A program made the position numbers and the translations under genes. From Chromobacterium sphagni (GTDB taxonomy: Bacteria; Pseudomonadota; Gammaproteobacteria; Burkholderiales; Chromobacteriaceae): a DNA stretch of 64,000 nt. This document shows, in pieces, positions 9,886 through 18,340 of the stretch. Below the pieces are notes generated by a model. It was not told the DNA's origin, searched no databases, and worked only from the letters and a program-made list of their open reading frames with translations. Where the stretch lies: NCBI RefSeq assembly GCF_001855555.1, contig NZ_MKCT01000001.1:1-64000 (forward strand). The letters run 5' to 3'. How positions within the stretch are numbered: position 1 is the first letter of the stretch; the number at the start of each line of letters is the position of its first letter.

Positions 9886-10923
9886 TCAGTTCGCTTCTGC
9901 CTCGGATTGCTTGAGATTGTTTAATTGGTTTGCAACCCGTTCGGCGATGTGACCAATTACGTCGGAGCCGGCCTCCTCGCATGCCTGCGCCAACGCGTAA
10001 CGAAATCCTGTGACATCGGCGCCGCCATGGCTTTTCACCACGATGCCGCGCAGGCCCAGCAAGCTGGCCCCATTGTAGCGGCGCGGATCGATGCGCTTCT
10101 TGAAGAGTCCCAATACCGGCAGCGCGGCCAGCGCGCACAGGCGCGTCCACCAACTGCGGCCGAACTCTTCCTTCAGGAATACGGCGAACATGTGCGCCAG
10201 CCCCTCAGCTGTCTTGAGCGCCACGTTGCCGGTGAAACCGTCGCAGACTACCACATCCACTGTGCCCTTGCAGATGTCGTCGCCTTCCACATTGCCGTAG
10301 AAATTCAGCTCCGACTGGCGCAGCAGTTCGGCAGTCTTCTTGATGTTGTCGTTACCCTTGATGTCCTCGCTGCCGATATTCAGCAGCCCGACGCTGGGGT
10401 TGGTCCGCCCTTGCAGGCAGGCCACCAGCTCGGAACCCATGATTCCGAACTGCAACAGTTGTTCTGGGGTGCAATCGACGTTGGCTCCCAGGTCCAGCAC
10501 GCAGGAAGTGCCCTTCACATTGGGCAGCAGCTTGGCGATGGCCGGGCGGTCGATGCCTGGAATGGTCTTGAGGACGAAACGCGCGGTCGCCATCAGCGCG
10601 CCGGTGTTGCCGGCGGATACGGCGGCCTGAGCCTTGCCTTCCTTGACCAGGTTGATTGCCACCCGCATCGACGAATCTTTTTTATTCTTGAGGGCGAGCT
10701 GAGGCGCCTCGTCCATGCCCACCACCTGGGTGGCATGCTGGATGAGGATGCGCTCACGCACGGCACCGTCGTGCAGGGCCAGTTCCGCCTCTAGGGCTGG
10801 CTGGTCGCCTACGAGAATCAGATGGATGTCGGGGTGGTCTTGCAGGAATTGGATCGATGCCGGGACGGTAACCTTGAGGCCAACGTCACCGCCCATAGCA
10901 TCAACCGCGACGGTGATAGTCAT
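9886..10923 (-). CDS. plsX: Phosphate acyltransferase
   Basis: A 345-residue peripheral membrane enzyme that makes acyl-phosphate from acyl-ACP, the first step of the PlsX/PlsY route to lysophosphatidate. The N-terminal [12 protein letters not shown] and the [15 protein letters not shown]-type segment (here [16 protein letters not shown]) are diagnostic. ATG 10923 is preferred to an in-frame TTG one codon upstream; the ribosome site is weak. It is 60 bp downstream of rpmF, the conserved rpmF-plsX-fabH linkage that ties ribosome and membrane synthesis. Confidence 0.96.
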   Translation of the reverse strand: MTITVAVDAMGGDVGLKVTVPASIQFLQDHPDIHLILVGDQPALEAELALHDGAVRERILIQHATQVVGMDEAPQLALKNKKDSSMRVAINLVKEGKAQAAVSAGNTGALMATARFVLKTIPGIDRPAIAKLLPNVKGTSCVLDLGANVDCTPEQLLQFGIMGSELVACLQGRTNPSVGLLNIGSEDIKGNDNIKKTAELLRQSELNFYGNVEGDDICKGTVDVVVCDGFTGNVALKTAEGLAHMFAVFLKEEFGRSWWTRLCALAALPVLGLFKKRIDPRRYNGASLLGLRGIVVKSHGGADVTGFRYALAQACEEAGSDVIGHIAERVANQLNNLKQSEAEAN

Positions 10924-10983
10924 CAACGATTGCGGTATAAAGTGCCCACCAAACTAAGGAAAGGAAGTAAAAACGGCGGGCGA

Positions 10984-11163
10984 TTACTCGCCTTTGGTCT
11001 TCACAACCTTGCGGCCACGGTAAAAGCCGTTCGGGCTGATGTGGTGGCGCAGGTGAGCCTCGCCGGTGCTGGCTTCAACTGCCAGTGCCGGAGCGGTCAG
11101 AAAATCGTGGGCACGATGCATACCGCGCTTGGACGGGGACTTTTTGTTCTGTTGAACAGCCAT
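10984..11163 (-). CDS. rpmF: 50S ribosomal protein L32
   Basis: A 59-residue basic protein starting [20 protein letters not shown], the standard L32 N-terminus, and ending in [14 protein letters not shown]. It is a small late-assembling protein of the large ribosomal subunit. It lacks the four cysteines of zinc-binding L32 forms. It lies between yceD and plsX in the conserved order yceD-rpmF-plsX. A ribosome site GGAGT precedes the ATG. Confidence 0.96.
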
Positions 11164-11210
11164 GGTCGACTCCTAAGAAATTCAAGTAGATTCTAATGCG
11201 AATCCGGGTT

Positions 11211-11714
11211 TTACTCGGACTTGGGTCCCTTAAGCGCCGCCAGCACCGCAAACGGGTTGGGCTTGTCAGCCTTGGCGAGCGAGAGAGTATCCCTGCTACA
11301 TTCGTCGTGTTTGGGCGAATGCGGCAAGCCCATTATGATTTCGTCTTCGATCAGCGCAATCGCGTTCAGTTCGGGCTCGGCGAGAATGGCGTCCAGCTCC
11401 TCGTCCAGCTCGCAGGCTTCGTCCAGCTTGTCCTGACTGGCAAACAGCGTGATCACCGAATCGGTGGCCAGGCTGAACGGCATGCCGTCCAGGCAGCGCT
11501 GACAGGTGACTTGCAGCTTGGCATCCAGCTGGATGCGCAGCGCAAAGCGCTGCAGCTCGTCACGAAAGCCGGTGAGCTGATACGACACCTCGCCGGAGGT
11601 GTCGGACAGGTCGCTGTGCACACGCTCGTCCAGTTCGCAAACCGGCACCTGGCCGGACTGCGAACGCCCTTCCCGGGCGAACTTGAGCGGGTCGATCAAA
11701 ATCGGTTTAGACAT
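11211..11714 (-). CDS. yceD: YceD family (DUF177) protein, 23S rRNA accumulation factor
   Basis: A 167-residue acidic protein with the YceD core: a TCQRCL metal-like Cys pair near the middle, a CELDEELDAI acidic stretch and a C-terminal NPFAVLAALK tail shared by the family. YceD homologues in bacteria and plants promote 23S rRNA accumulation, and the gene is almost always next to rpmF, as here (47 bp apart). The role in this organism is inferred from family and context. It is likely the first gene of the fab operon, and its promoter appears to end within a few bases of its start codon. Confidence 0.88.
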   Translation of the reverse strand: MSKPILIDPLKFAREGRSQSGQVPVCELDERVHSDLSDTSGEVSYQLTGFRDELQRFALRIQLDAKLQVTCQRCLDGMPFSLATDSVITLFASQDKLDEACELDEELDAILAEPELNAIALIEDEIIMGLPHSPKHDECSRDTLSLAKADKPNPFAVLAALKGPKSE

Positions 11715-11725
11715 AAACCCAGCAT

Positions 11726-11753
11726 GTTACAATCCACTCCCCTGATTTGTCAA
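11726..11753 (-). promoter_or_regulatory. Predicted promoter of the yceD-rpmF-plsX-fab operon
   Basis: On the minus strand a perfect -35 TTGACA (11748-11753) is followed after 16 bp by TGTAAC (11726-11731). The expected start site near 11719 is only about 5 nt from the yceD ATG. A plus-strand -10 TACAAT (11728-11733), probably serving maf, overlaps it. Confidence 0.5.
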
Positions 11754-11819
11754 AAGAAACAAGGCAAGGACGGAGCGGCCGGATGGCGCGCCCGGCATTG
11801 CCGCAACCCGGCTCGAAAC

Positions 11820-12401
11820 ATGCAAATCGTACTGGCCTCCACTTCACGCTATCGCCAAGAGATCATCGCCCGCCTCGGCCTGCCTTTCAGCGCCGAGCCG
11901 CCCGTCTGCGACGAAACGCCGCTAACCGGCGAAACCGCGCTGGAAACCGCCGTGCGCCTGGCCCGCACCAAGGCGCAATCGCTGGCGGACAAGCACCCCG
12001 ACGCCCTGATCATAGGCTCCGACCAGGTCGCCCTGCTGGACGGCCGCCAGATAGGCAAGCCCGGCAGCTATGAAAACGGCGTGGAAATGCTCAAGTGGAT
12101 GAGCGGCCGCACCGTGGTCTTCCACTCCGCGCTGGCGTTGTACAACAGCCACAGCGGCAAGCTGCGGGAATGCGTGGGCATCACCAAGGTGACATTGCGC
12201 CAGTTGACCGAAGCGCAGATCCGCAATTATCTGACCCGCGAACCGGATGCGCTGTTTTGCGCCGGCAGCGCCAAGAGCGAAGGCCTGGGCGGCGCGCTGC
12301 TGGAAAAAGTGGAGTCCGACGACCCCAACGCGCTGATAGGGGTGCCGCTGTTCCAGCTGATCAGCATGCTGGCGGGCGAAGGCGTGGAGGTGTTGCGATG
12401 A
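11820..12401 (+). CDS. Maf-like nucleoside triphosphate pyrophosphatase
   Basis: A 193-residue Maf/HAM1-like protein. It begins QIVLASTSRYRQEIIARLG, has the metal-binding IGSDQVALL segment and the AGSAKSEGLGG motif. Maf enzymes hydrolyse non-canonical or modified NTPs to NMPs; the short YceF-type form, which this resembles, acts on m7GTP. The location next to yceD-rpmF also matches E. coli yceF, though here it is divergent. I chose ATG 11820 by family alignment, since the frame is open far upstream. Its stop overlaps the next gene by ATGA. Confidence 0.88.
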   Translation: MQIVLASTSRYRQEIIARLGLPFSAEPPVCDETPLTGETALETAVRLARTKAQSLADKHPDALIIGSDQVALLDGRQIGKPGSYENGVEMLKWMSGRTVVFHSALALYNSHSGKLRECVGITKVTLRQLTEAQIRNYLTREPDALFCAGSAKSEGLGGALLEKVESDDPNALIGVPLFQLISMLAGEGVEVLR

Positions 12402-13102
12402 GCGGCACCCTGTTCCTGATTCCCGCCCCGCTGGGCGACGAGAACGCGGCCTGGCTGCCGGAGGGCGAACGCGCCAAGGTGGTCCACATCACCCACTTCG
12501 TGGTGGAGGCTGAGAAAACCGCGCGCAAGCACCTGAAGGCGCTGGGGGTGGCCGCCCCCATCCGCGAACTGGCGATGGACACGCTGAACGAGCACACCAA
12601 GCCGGCCGAGGTGTCCGCGCTGCTCGCGCCGCTGAAGGCCGGCCACGATGTCGGCCTGATCTCCGAGGCCGGCTGCCCGGCGGTGGCCGACCCCGGCGCG
12701 CAACTTGTGGCGCTGGCCCACCAGCACGGCATCCGCGTCGAGCCGCTGATCGGACCCTCGTCCATCCTGCTTGCGCTGATGGCCAGCGGCGCCAACGGCC
12801 AATGCTTCGCCTTCCACGGCTACCTGCCGGTGGACGCGGCGGAGAAGGCCAAGGCGGTGAAGGAGCTGGAACTGCGTTCGCGCAAGAACAATGAAACCCA
12901 GCTGTTCATCGAAACGCCGTACCGCAACAACGCGCTGCTGCAGCAACTGCGCGAGACGCTGGCGCCGACCACCCGCCTTGCGGTAGCCTGCGACCTGACC
13001 CTGCCGACGCAGACCATAGTCAGCCACCCGGTGCGGGACTGGCCGCAAAATGCGCCCGACCTGCACAAGCGGCCGGCCATCTTCGTCATCCACGCCGCCT
13101 GA
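12398..13102 (+). CDS. SAM-dependent tetrapyrrole-methylase-fold methyltransferase, RsmI-like
   Basis: A 234-residue protein with the RsmI-type pattern: GTLFLIPAPLGD at the N-terminus, GHDVGLISEAGCPAVADPG in the middle and a GPSSILLALMASG segment that forms the SAM pocket. RsmI proper 2'-O-methylates C1402 of 16S rRNA and is near 280 residues; this protein is shorter and is probably the paralogue that is often found beside maf. Its target is unknown. The ATGA overlap with maf suggests coupled expression. Confidence 0.8.
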   Translation: MSGTLFLIPAPLGDENAAWLPEGERAKVVHITHFVVEAEKTARKHLKALGVAAPIRELAMDTLNEHTKPAEVSALLAPLKAGHDVGLISEAGCPAVADPGAQLVALAHQHGIRVEPLIGPSSILLALMASGANGQCFAFHGYLPVDAAEKAKAVKELELRSRKNNETQLFIETPYRNNALLQQLRETLAPTTRLAVACDLTLPTQTIVSHPVRDWPQNAPDLHKRPAIFVIHAA

Positions 13103-13114
13103 TCGAGCCCAAGC

Positions 13115-14323
13115 ATGCCGCACACCCCACCGCTGATCCACTCGCTGCTGGACACCGACCTGTACAAATTCACCATGCTGCAGGTGGTGCTGCACCAGTT
13201 TCCGGCCGCGCACGGCGAATACGAATTCAAGTGCCGCAACCACCCGGATACGCCGCTGACCCAGCTGAAACAACAACTGGAAGCGCAGCTGGATCATTTA
13301 TGCCGGCTGCGCTTCAGCCAGGATGAACTCGACTACCTGCGCGGCCTGCGCTTCATCAAGAGCGATTTCGTCGATTACCTGGAACTGTTCCACCTGCAAC
13401 GCCGCTTCATCGACGTGACCGAGGAAGGCGATCAGCTGGCAATACGGATCAAAGGGCCGATGGTGCAGGCGATGTTCTTCGAGATCTTCGTGCTGTCCAT
13501 CGTCAACGAGCTGTATTTCCGCCCGCTGGACACCGTGGAGGTGCGATCGGAAGGCGTGCGGCGGCTGGAGGACAAGATCGCCACGCTGCAGCGCTTCCGC
13601 GCCGAAGAGGCCGCCGGCCAGCGCTTCCCGCTGCTGATCGCCGACTTCGGCACCCGCCGCCGCTTCAGCCGCGACTGGCAGGAGCATGTGGTGGAGAGGC
13701 TCAACGGCACGCTGCCGGAAATCTTCCGCGGCACCAGCAACGTGCACCTGGCGCGCAAGCTGGGCATCACGCCGATCGGCACCATGGCGCATGAATTCTT
13801 CCAGGCCTTCCAGGCGCTGGGCGTGAGGCTGCGCGACTTTCAGACCGCCGCGCTGGAATCGTGGGTGCAGGAATACCGCGGCGACCTGGGCATCGCCCTG
13901 ACCGACGTGGTGGGCATGGACGCCTTCCTGGCGGATTTCGACCTCTACTTCGCCAAGCTGTTCGACGGCCTTCGCCACGACAGCGGCGATCCTTACGTCT
14001 GGGGCGAAAAAGCCATCGCCCACTACCGCAAGCTGCGCATCGACCCCGCCAGCAAGATGCTGACCTTCAGCGACGGCCTTTCAGTGGACCGCGCGCTACA
14101 ATTGCACCGCCACTTCAGCCCGCACATCCAGGTGAGCTTCGGCATCGGCACCCACTTCACCAATGACATGGGGCTGGAGCCGCTGCAGATCGTCCTCAAG
14201 CTGGTCAGCTGCAACGGCCAGCCGGTGGCCAAGCTGTCCGACAGCCCGGGCAAGACCATGTGCAGCGACGAAACCTTCCTCGCCTACCTGCGCCAGGTGT
14301 TCCGGATCAGTTCGCCGCGATAG
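13115..14323 (+). CDS. pncB: Nicotinate phosphoribosyltransferase
   Basis: A 402-residue enzyme of the NAD salvage pathway that joins nicotinate and PRPP, with ATP hydrolysis, to give nicotinate mononucleotide. Typical features are [13 protein letters not shown] at the start, the phosphorylatable His in [15 protein letters not shown], the [14 protein letters not shown] segment and [11 protein letters not shown] near the end. The gene begins 12 bp after the RsmI-like gene, so the three plus-strand genes maf-RsmI-like-pncB are probably one operon. It converges on the DUF2520 gene with only 4 bp between stops. Confidence 0.95.
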   Translation: MPHTPPLIHSLLDTDLYKFTMLQVVLHQFPAAHGEYEFKCRNHPDTPLTQLKQQLEAQLDHLCRLRFSQDELDYLRGLRFIKSDFVDYLELFHLQRRFIDVTEEGDQLAIRIKGPMVQAMFFEIFVLSIVNELYFRPLDTVEVRSEGVRRLEDKIATLQRFRAEEAAGQRFPLLIADFGTRRRFSRDWQEHVVERLNGTLPEIFRGTSNVHLARKLGITPIGTMAHEFFQAFQALGVRLRDFQTAALESWVQEYRGDLGIALTDVVGMDAFLADFDLYFAKLFDGLRHDSGDPYVWGEKAIAHYRKLRIDPASKMLTFSDGLSVDRALQLHRHFSPHIQVSFGIGTHFTNDMGLEPLQIVLKLVSCNGQPVAKLSDSPGKTMCSDETFLAYLRQVFRISSPR

Positions 14324-14327
14324 GCGT

Positions 14328-15182
14328 TCAGTACAGCAAGGCCATCAGCTGCCGGCGCGCCTCGTCCGGCAGCCGCTCCCCGGCCAGCGCCACCGTCTGC
14401 CGCCCCAGCGCCCGGTAGGCGGATGCCAGTTCCACATCCGCCAGCACCGACAGATGCCGCTCCACGGTGCCGACATCGCCGCGCAAAATCGGCCCGGTCA
14501 GCGCCGCGCGCGGCCCCAACTCCAGCGCATTGTCCAGCGTCTGCCGCATCAGCCCGCCCAGCAGCGGCGCCGCCAGTTCGGCGGGCACCCCGGCCTGCCG
14601 GGTCAGGCCTTGCGCCATCGCCGTCAGCGCCACCAGATAATTGGACGCCACCGACAGCGCGGCATGGTAGGCCGCCTTGCCGCCGGCGGCCAGGCGGAAC
14701 GGCCGCCCGCCAAGCGCCAACACAAACGGCTCCAGCCGCAGACAGGCCGCCTCATCGCCCTCCAGCGCGCACAAGGTGCCGGCAAAGCCCGCCACCGCCC
14801 TGGCCGGATCGGCGAAGGAAAACGCCGGATGCAGGCTGGCGACATGCGCGCCCCGCTCGGCCAGCGGCTGCAGCAGCGATGCCTCGCCCACCCCGCTCGC
14901 ATGGAAAACCACGCTGCCCGCCGGCACCACTCCGGCCGCCGCCAGCGCCCTGGCGCAGAATGCGACGGCGGCATCCGGCACCGCCAGCAGGTATAGATCG
15001 ACCGGCGCCAACTGGCGCATCTCGCTCACCGGCCGCCCGGCGCCGATGAAGTCGCAAGCCAGCCGCAGCGGCTCCACCCGCCTGGCCATCACGTCCACCA
15101 CCTCAAACTCTCCGGACTGGCGCGCCAGACGCGCCAGGGTGCTTCCCAGCCGCCCAGGGCCAATCACTGTCAGCGTCTGCAT
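14328..15182 (-). CDS. Rossmann-fold DUF2520 domain protein
   Basis: A 284-residue protein with an N-terminal NAD(P)-binding domain (VIGPGRLGSTLARL) and a helical C-terminal DUF2520 domain (AAYHAALSVASNYLVAL, then GPILRGDVGTVERHL). It resembles ketopantoate-reductase and prephenate-dehydrogenase-like oxidoreductases, but no substrate has been established for the family. ATG 15182 is chosen with AAGG 9 nt upstream; ATG 15191, three codons earlier, is an alternative. It is a single gene facing pncB. Confidence 0.82.
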   Translation of the reverse strand: MQTLTVIGPGRLGSTLARLARQSGEFEVVDVMARRVEPLRLACDFIGAGRPVSEMRQLAPVDLYLLAVPDAAVAFCARALAAAGVVPAGSVVFHASGVGEASLLQPLAERGAHVASLHPAFSFADPARAVAGFAGTLCALEGDEAACLRLEPFVLALGGRPFRLAAGGKAAYHAALSVASNYLVALTAMAQGLTRQAGVPAELAAPLLGGLMRQTLDNALELGPRAALTGPILRGDVGTVERHLSVLADVELASAYRALGRQTVALAGERLPDEARRQLMALLY

Positions 15183-15499
15183 CCCTTGCATCCTTATATA
15201 TACCTTCCTCGGTTCATGCTCCGCCCCACAACACCCGTCATCGACAGCAACCGCCCGGATTGTAGAACATCCCAGATTGCCACGCCTGACCCCCGTCAAA
15301 CCGCGGCGCAAGCGCCAAGCGCCAATCCGTAGCCAAAATGCATCACCTGGCCACATGTATAAAACTAGCAAAAACAAAACCTGGAGAAATATTTTTGTTT
15401 AATACCAATAACTTGCACACACATTACACATGAAACAGCAATATAGTTTCAACACTCTTTCCATTTACATAGTTGACGCTTTCTTTTAACATGATCACA

Positions 15500-15592
15500 A
15501 GCGAATTCAAGTCGATGCAATCCGCGCCAACCTGGATTCACTTCAAGTCACGTTGATTTTTCAGCCCGCCCACACCGGCGGGCTATTTTTTT
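15500..15592 (+). ncRNA. Candidate small RNA ending at an orphan terminator
   Basis: The terminator at the end of this stretch has no plus-strand gene within 1.2 kb upstream. A TTGACG box at 15473-15478 could be a -35 element, but the spacing to a good -10 is poor, so the 5' end is only a guess. The body includes the TTCAAGTC direct repeat. It could instead be a leader attenuator of a very long porin transcript. Confidence 0.3.
15563..15592 (+). terminator. Orphan intrinsic terminator upstream of the porin
   Basis: A stem AGCCCGCC / GGCGGGCT with a short ACACC-type loop is followed by A and seven T residues on the plus strand. The minus strand lacks a T run right after the stem, so it works in the plus direction, yet no gene precedes it. 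Confidence 0.75.
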
Positions 15593-15731
15593 ACTCGCAA
15601 TCAGGCCAATCGGCCTGAGAATCAAGCCTGTATGGGCAATCTAGCCGAATGATGCTTTTTTGCAACACCATTAACAGCCTTGCAAATACACAGTAACTAT
15701 CCTGACTATTCAACAAGTTACGAAATAAAAA

Positions 15732-15754
15732 ATTGAACATTAGGCATGTTCAAT
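15732..15754. repeat. Perfect 9-bp inverted repeat (operator or leader hairpin) upstream of porin
   Basis: ATTGAACAT and ATGTTCAAT are separated by TAGGC, giving a perfect dyad 113 bp before the porin ATG. It is directly followed by a second dyad AGCAAC-AGTC-GTTGCT at 15755-15770. Either could be a repressor site or an RNA hairpin in the porin leader. Confidence 0.6.
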
Positions 15755-15866
15755 AGCAACAGTCGTTGCTTGATCGCAACACTATCCGCCAGCCATAGTT
15801 GCATTTTCACAACCCAGCCAATAGCATTTGCTCACATTCCTAAAACCTAAAAAGGATGACTTGACC

Positions 15867-16973
15867 ATGAAAAAAAGTCTGATTGCCCTGCTGGTAGCCA
15901 CTCTGCCGGCTGCAGCTTTTGCTGACGTAACCATCTACGGCACCCTGAAGGCTGGCGTTGAAAACGTCGACAACGGTTCCGTAAAGAAAACCAATATCGA
16001 CGATCTGGGTTCCCGCATCGGCTTCAAGGGCGCTGAAGATCTGGGCAGCGGCCTGAAGGCTATCTGGCAAGTTGAAACCGGCTTCGCCATTGACGGCAAC
16101 AAAGACCAATACGGCGCTTCCAACAGTGGCACCTTCGCCAACCGCAACTCTTTCGTAGGTCTGCAGAGCAATCTGGGTACCCTGCGTCTGGGTAACATTT
16201 CCAACTACGGCGACAGCGACATGGGCACTGTTGACGTATGGCAATACAACAGCAACGCTCTGGGCCTGGGCGTCTTCACCCGCGACAACACCCGCCTGAA
16301 GAACTCGGTGCGCTACGACCTGCCGGCCGTGGTTCCGGGCTTGACCGCCGCTCTGCAATACGGCACCAAGGAAAACAAGGCCGGCACCATTGACCCGACC
16401 ACCAAGCTGCCGAGCACTGATCGCGAAGTCTACAGCCTGGGTCTGGGCTACGAAAACAGTGGTTTCTTCGGCAAGTACAGCTTCCAACGCGAAGGCACTG
16501 CCGTTACCCAAGGCACGAACGTTACCCGCAACGACAAGCATCAACTGGAAGTTGGCTACAACGCCAACAACCTGTTCGTAGGCCTGGGTTACAAGCAATC
16601 CAAGGGCGACGCGTCCGTCACCGACCTGAGCGCACTGGCTACCTCCCAACAAACTGCCGCAGTTCAAGCTCTGGTTGGCAATGGCGTTTCGTTCAAGTCC
16701 ACCGAATTCGCGCTGACCACCGCTTACACCCTGGGCGCCTTCACTCCGAAATTCACCTACGCTCAAGGCCAGAACCTCAAGGCTAACGGCGTGAAACTGG
16801 ACAACACCGACTACAAGCAGTACGTTCTGGGTGTTGACTATGCGCTGTCCAAACGCACCACCGTTGGCGCGCAATACGGCGAGATCAAACTGGGCGACAA
16901 CGCTGCGGCTCTGGTGAACAACAGCGAAGACAAGATCAAAGCCTTCGGCCTGAACATGGTTCACAGCTTCTAA
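15867..16973 (+). CDS. Trimeric outer-membrane porin, neisserial type
   Basis: A 368-residue general diffusion porin of the Gram-negative porin superfamily. A signal peptide of 18 residues ends in AAAFA and the mature chain starts DVTIYGTLKAG, the usual first strand of betaproteobacterial porins. It has alternating beta-strand patterns, the loop-3 region around SFVGLQSNLGTLRLGNISN, and a C-terminal Phe (NMVHSF) needed for Bam-dependent assembly. Codon choice is strongly biased to a small set (CTG, GGC, AAC, ACC), as in highly expressed genes. ATG 15867 follows AAAGGATG by about 10 nt. It is monocistronic, ending in a strong terminator. Confidence 0.95.
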   Translation: MKKSLIALLVATLPAAAFADVTIYGTLKAGVENVDNGSVKKTNIDDLGSRIGFKGAEDLGSGLKAIWQVETGFAIDGNKDQYGASNSGTFANRNSFVGLQSNLGTLRLGNISNYGDSDMGTVDVWQYNSNALGLGVFTRDNTRLKNSVRYDLPAVVPGLTAALQYGTKENKAGTIDPTTKLPSTDREVYSLGLGYENSGFFGKYSFQREGTAVTQGTNVTRNDKHQLEVGYNANNLFVGLGYKQSKGDASVTDLSALATSQQTAAVQALVGNGVSFKSTEFALTTAYTLGAFTPKFTYAQGQNLKANGVKLDNTDYKQYVLGVDYALSKRTTVGAQYGEIKLGDNAAALVNNSEDKIKAFGLNMVHSF

Positions 16974-17008
16974 TTAACCGGTTCGACGCAAGAACCCGTG
17001 AACAGAAG

Positions 17009-17034
17009 AAAAGCCCGCTTCGGCGGGCTTTTTT
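17009..17034 (+). terminator. Intrinsic terminator of the porin gene
   Basis: A perfect AAGCCCGC-TTCG-GCGGGCTT hairpin with the stable TTCG loop is followed by six T residues, about 35 bp past the porin stop. Confidence 0.95.
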
Positions 17035-17056
17035 ACGTCCATAAAGCGCATTCCCC

Positions 17057-17620
17057 ATGAAAACTCTTTATCTCCCCGCGCTGCTGCTGGTCCTGAACGG
17101 CCTGCCAGCCCGCGCCGATGAGGCTGCCGAGCCGGCCCCGGCCCGTATCCGCGTATTCATGCAAAACAGCGTCATCGTCGGGCTCTATCCCAACCGCTCC
17201 TGCTATCCCCCCAAGCTCCGCTCCGGCAATCTGGTGCGCGCCGGCGCCGGCAATCCGTTCCGCTCGCTGTTCGGCAGCGTGTCCAACAAGAGCATAGGCA
17301 TGCCGGAAAGCCTGAATACCCGGCAACTATCTCAACGCAGCAGGCTGGGCTCGACCGCCTATTACCAGGAATTCCCGCTGATGCCCGGACAAGCGGTGAC
17401 TTTCAGCGCCAGCCTCAATGCGGTCAACGGCCCGCATTGCGACACGCAGGCCGCCAGCTTCACCCCCCAGGCCGGCGCCGACTACGAAGCCATGCTCAAC
17501 GTAGCGGACCGTTGCCGACTGAACCTCGTCCAGTTGCCTTCGGGCAGCGCCGTGGACGCGGAGCCGGCGGCCATCCCCGACTTGCAGCCGGCCCTCCCCT
17601 GCCAAGCGCCGCCGCGCTGA
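17057..17620 (+). CDS. Secreted hypothetical protein
   Basis: A 187-residue protein with a clear signal peptide (MKTLYLPALLLVLNGLPARA) and a likely signal peptidase I site before DEAAEP. The mature part has four cysteines (NRSC, GPHC, DRC, LPC), enough for two periplasmic disulphides, and ends in a proline-rich tail. I do not recognise a family. It begins 22 bp after the porin terminator, so it needs its own promoter or read-through. No convincing ribosome site is visible before the ATG, but the signal peptide and the downstream terminator support a real gene. Confidence 0.75.
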   Translation: MKTLYLPALLLVLNGLPARADEAAEPAPARIRVFMQNSVIVGLYPNRSCYPPKLRSGNLVRAGAGNPFRSLFGSVSNKSIGMPESLNTRQLSQRSRLGSTAYYQEFPLMPGQAVTFSASLNAVNGPHCDTQAASFTPQAGADYEAMLNVADRCRLNLVQLPSGSAVDAEPAAIPDLQPALPCQAPPR

Positions 17621-17633
17621 ACCGGGACAAGCA

Positions 17634-17661
17634 AAAACCCCGTCGCCGGCGACGGGGTTGG
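17634..17661. terminator. Bidirectional hairpin between secreted protein and TetR gene
   Basis: A perfect stem AACCCCGTCGCC / GGCGACGGGGTT lies between the convergent genes. On the minus strand it is followed by five T residues, so it is a good terminator for the TetR gene; on the plus strand the T run is weak. Confidence 0.8.
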
Positions 17662-17689
17662 TCTTAGCTGGCGCAAGGCCGGCGGCGGA

Positions 17690-18340
17690 TCAGAACGGCA
17701 GCTGATAAACCGGATTGCGGCTGTCCGCGCCTTCCAGACGTATCCGCTCCAGCTCGCTGCGCAGCGCGTTCTGCAGCCATTGCTCGCGCATCTTGTCGCC
17801 ATCCGGATGCTCGGACAGCGTGCGGTACAACGCCATGCCGTGCATGGTGGTCATCATGGTGAGCAGAGTGGCGAAAAAGCCGGTGGAAATGGCGTAGCGC
17901 GGAAATAGCGACGCCATCATCGCGACGAAGCGGTCGCGGAAATAGGTGCTGGCATTGCTGAGGAAGATTTCGCGCAGATCCGGCGTGGTGCGCGCCGCCA
18001 TCAACAATTCCAGCAGCACGATATGCCGCGGCGTCATCACCAGCGCCTTCATCAGCGCGACGATGCGCTCTTCCTCCGGCATGCTGGCAGGCAACTGGCC
18101 GGCCAGCGCCAGACCGGAGTCGAAGATATCGTCCACCACCTTGCGGCCTACCGGCTGCATCAGCTCGTTTTTGGTGGCGAAATGCCGGAACAGCGCGCCC
18201 TGCGACACGCCGGCGCGATTGCAGATCAACTGCACGCTGGTGCCATGGTAGCCGCACTCCATCAGGCATTCGATCGCCGCTTCCACCAGTTTGCCTATGG
18301 TGGACTCCCTGCGGCTTTGCTGTGTTCGTCTGGTCTGCAT
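17690..18340 (-). CDS. TetR/AcrR family transcriptional regulator
   Basis: A 216-residue repressor-type protein. The N-terminal helix-turn-helix lies around residues 14-60 and contains TSVQLICNRAGVSQGALFRHF, followed by KNELMQPV, typical of TetR proteins. The C-terminal ligand domain is all-helical with no recognisable ligand. No target gene is divergent close by: the 420 bp upstream are empty apart from a dyad at 18381-18398, which may be its own operator. The neighbours are a secreted protein and an orphan substrate-binding protein. Confidence 0.9.
   Translation of the reverse strand: MQTRRTQQSRRESTIGKLVEAAIECLMECGYHGTSVQLICNRAGVSQGALFRHFATKNELMQPVGRKVVDDIFDSGLALAGQLPASMPEEERIVALMKALVMTPRHIVLLELLMAARTTPDLREIFLSNASTYFRDRFVAMMASLFPRYAISTGFFATLLTMMTTMHGMALYRTLSEHPDGDKMREQWLQNALRSELERIRLEGADSRNPVYQLPF

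Larger units (their letters stand above)
15183..15866. other. Long structured, AT-rich intergenic region upstream of the porin
   Basis: About 680 bp with no convincing protein gene. It contains an orphan plus-strand terminator (15563-15592), a direct repeat TTCAAGTC at 15506-15513 and 15542-15549, and two perfect inverted repeats (15732-15754 and 15755-15770) shortly before the porin. Local composition is much richer in A/T than the flanking genes. I could not pick a convincing porin promoter. Confidence 0.7.
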
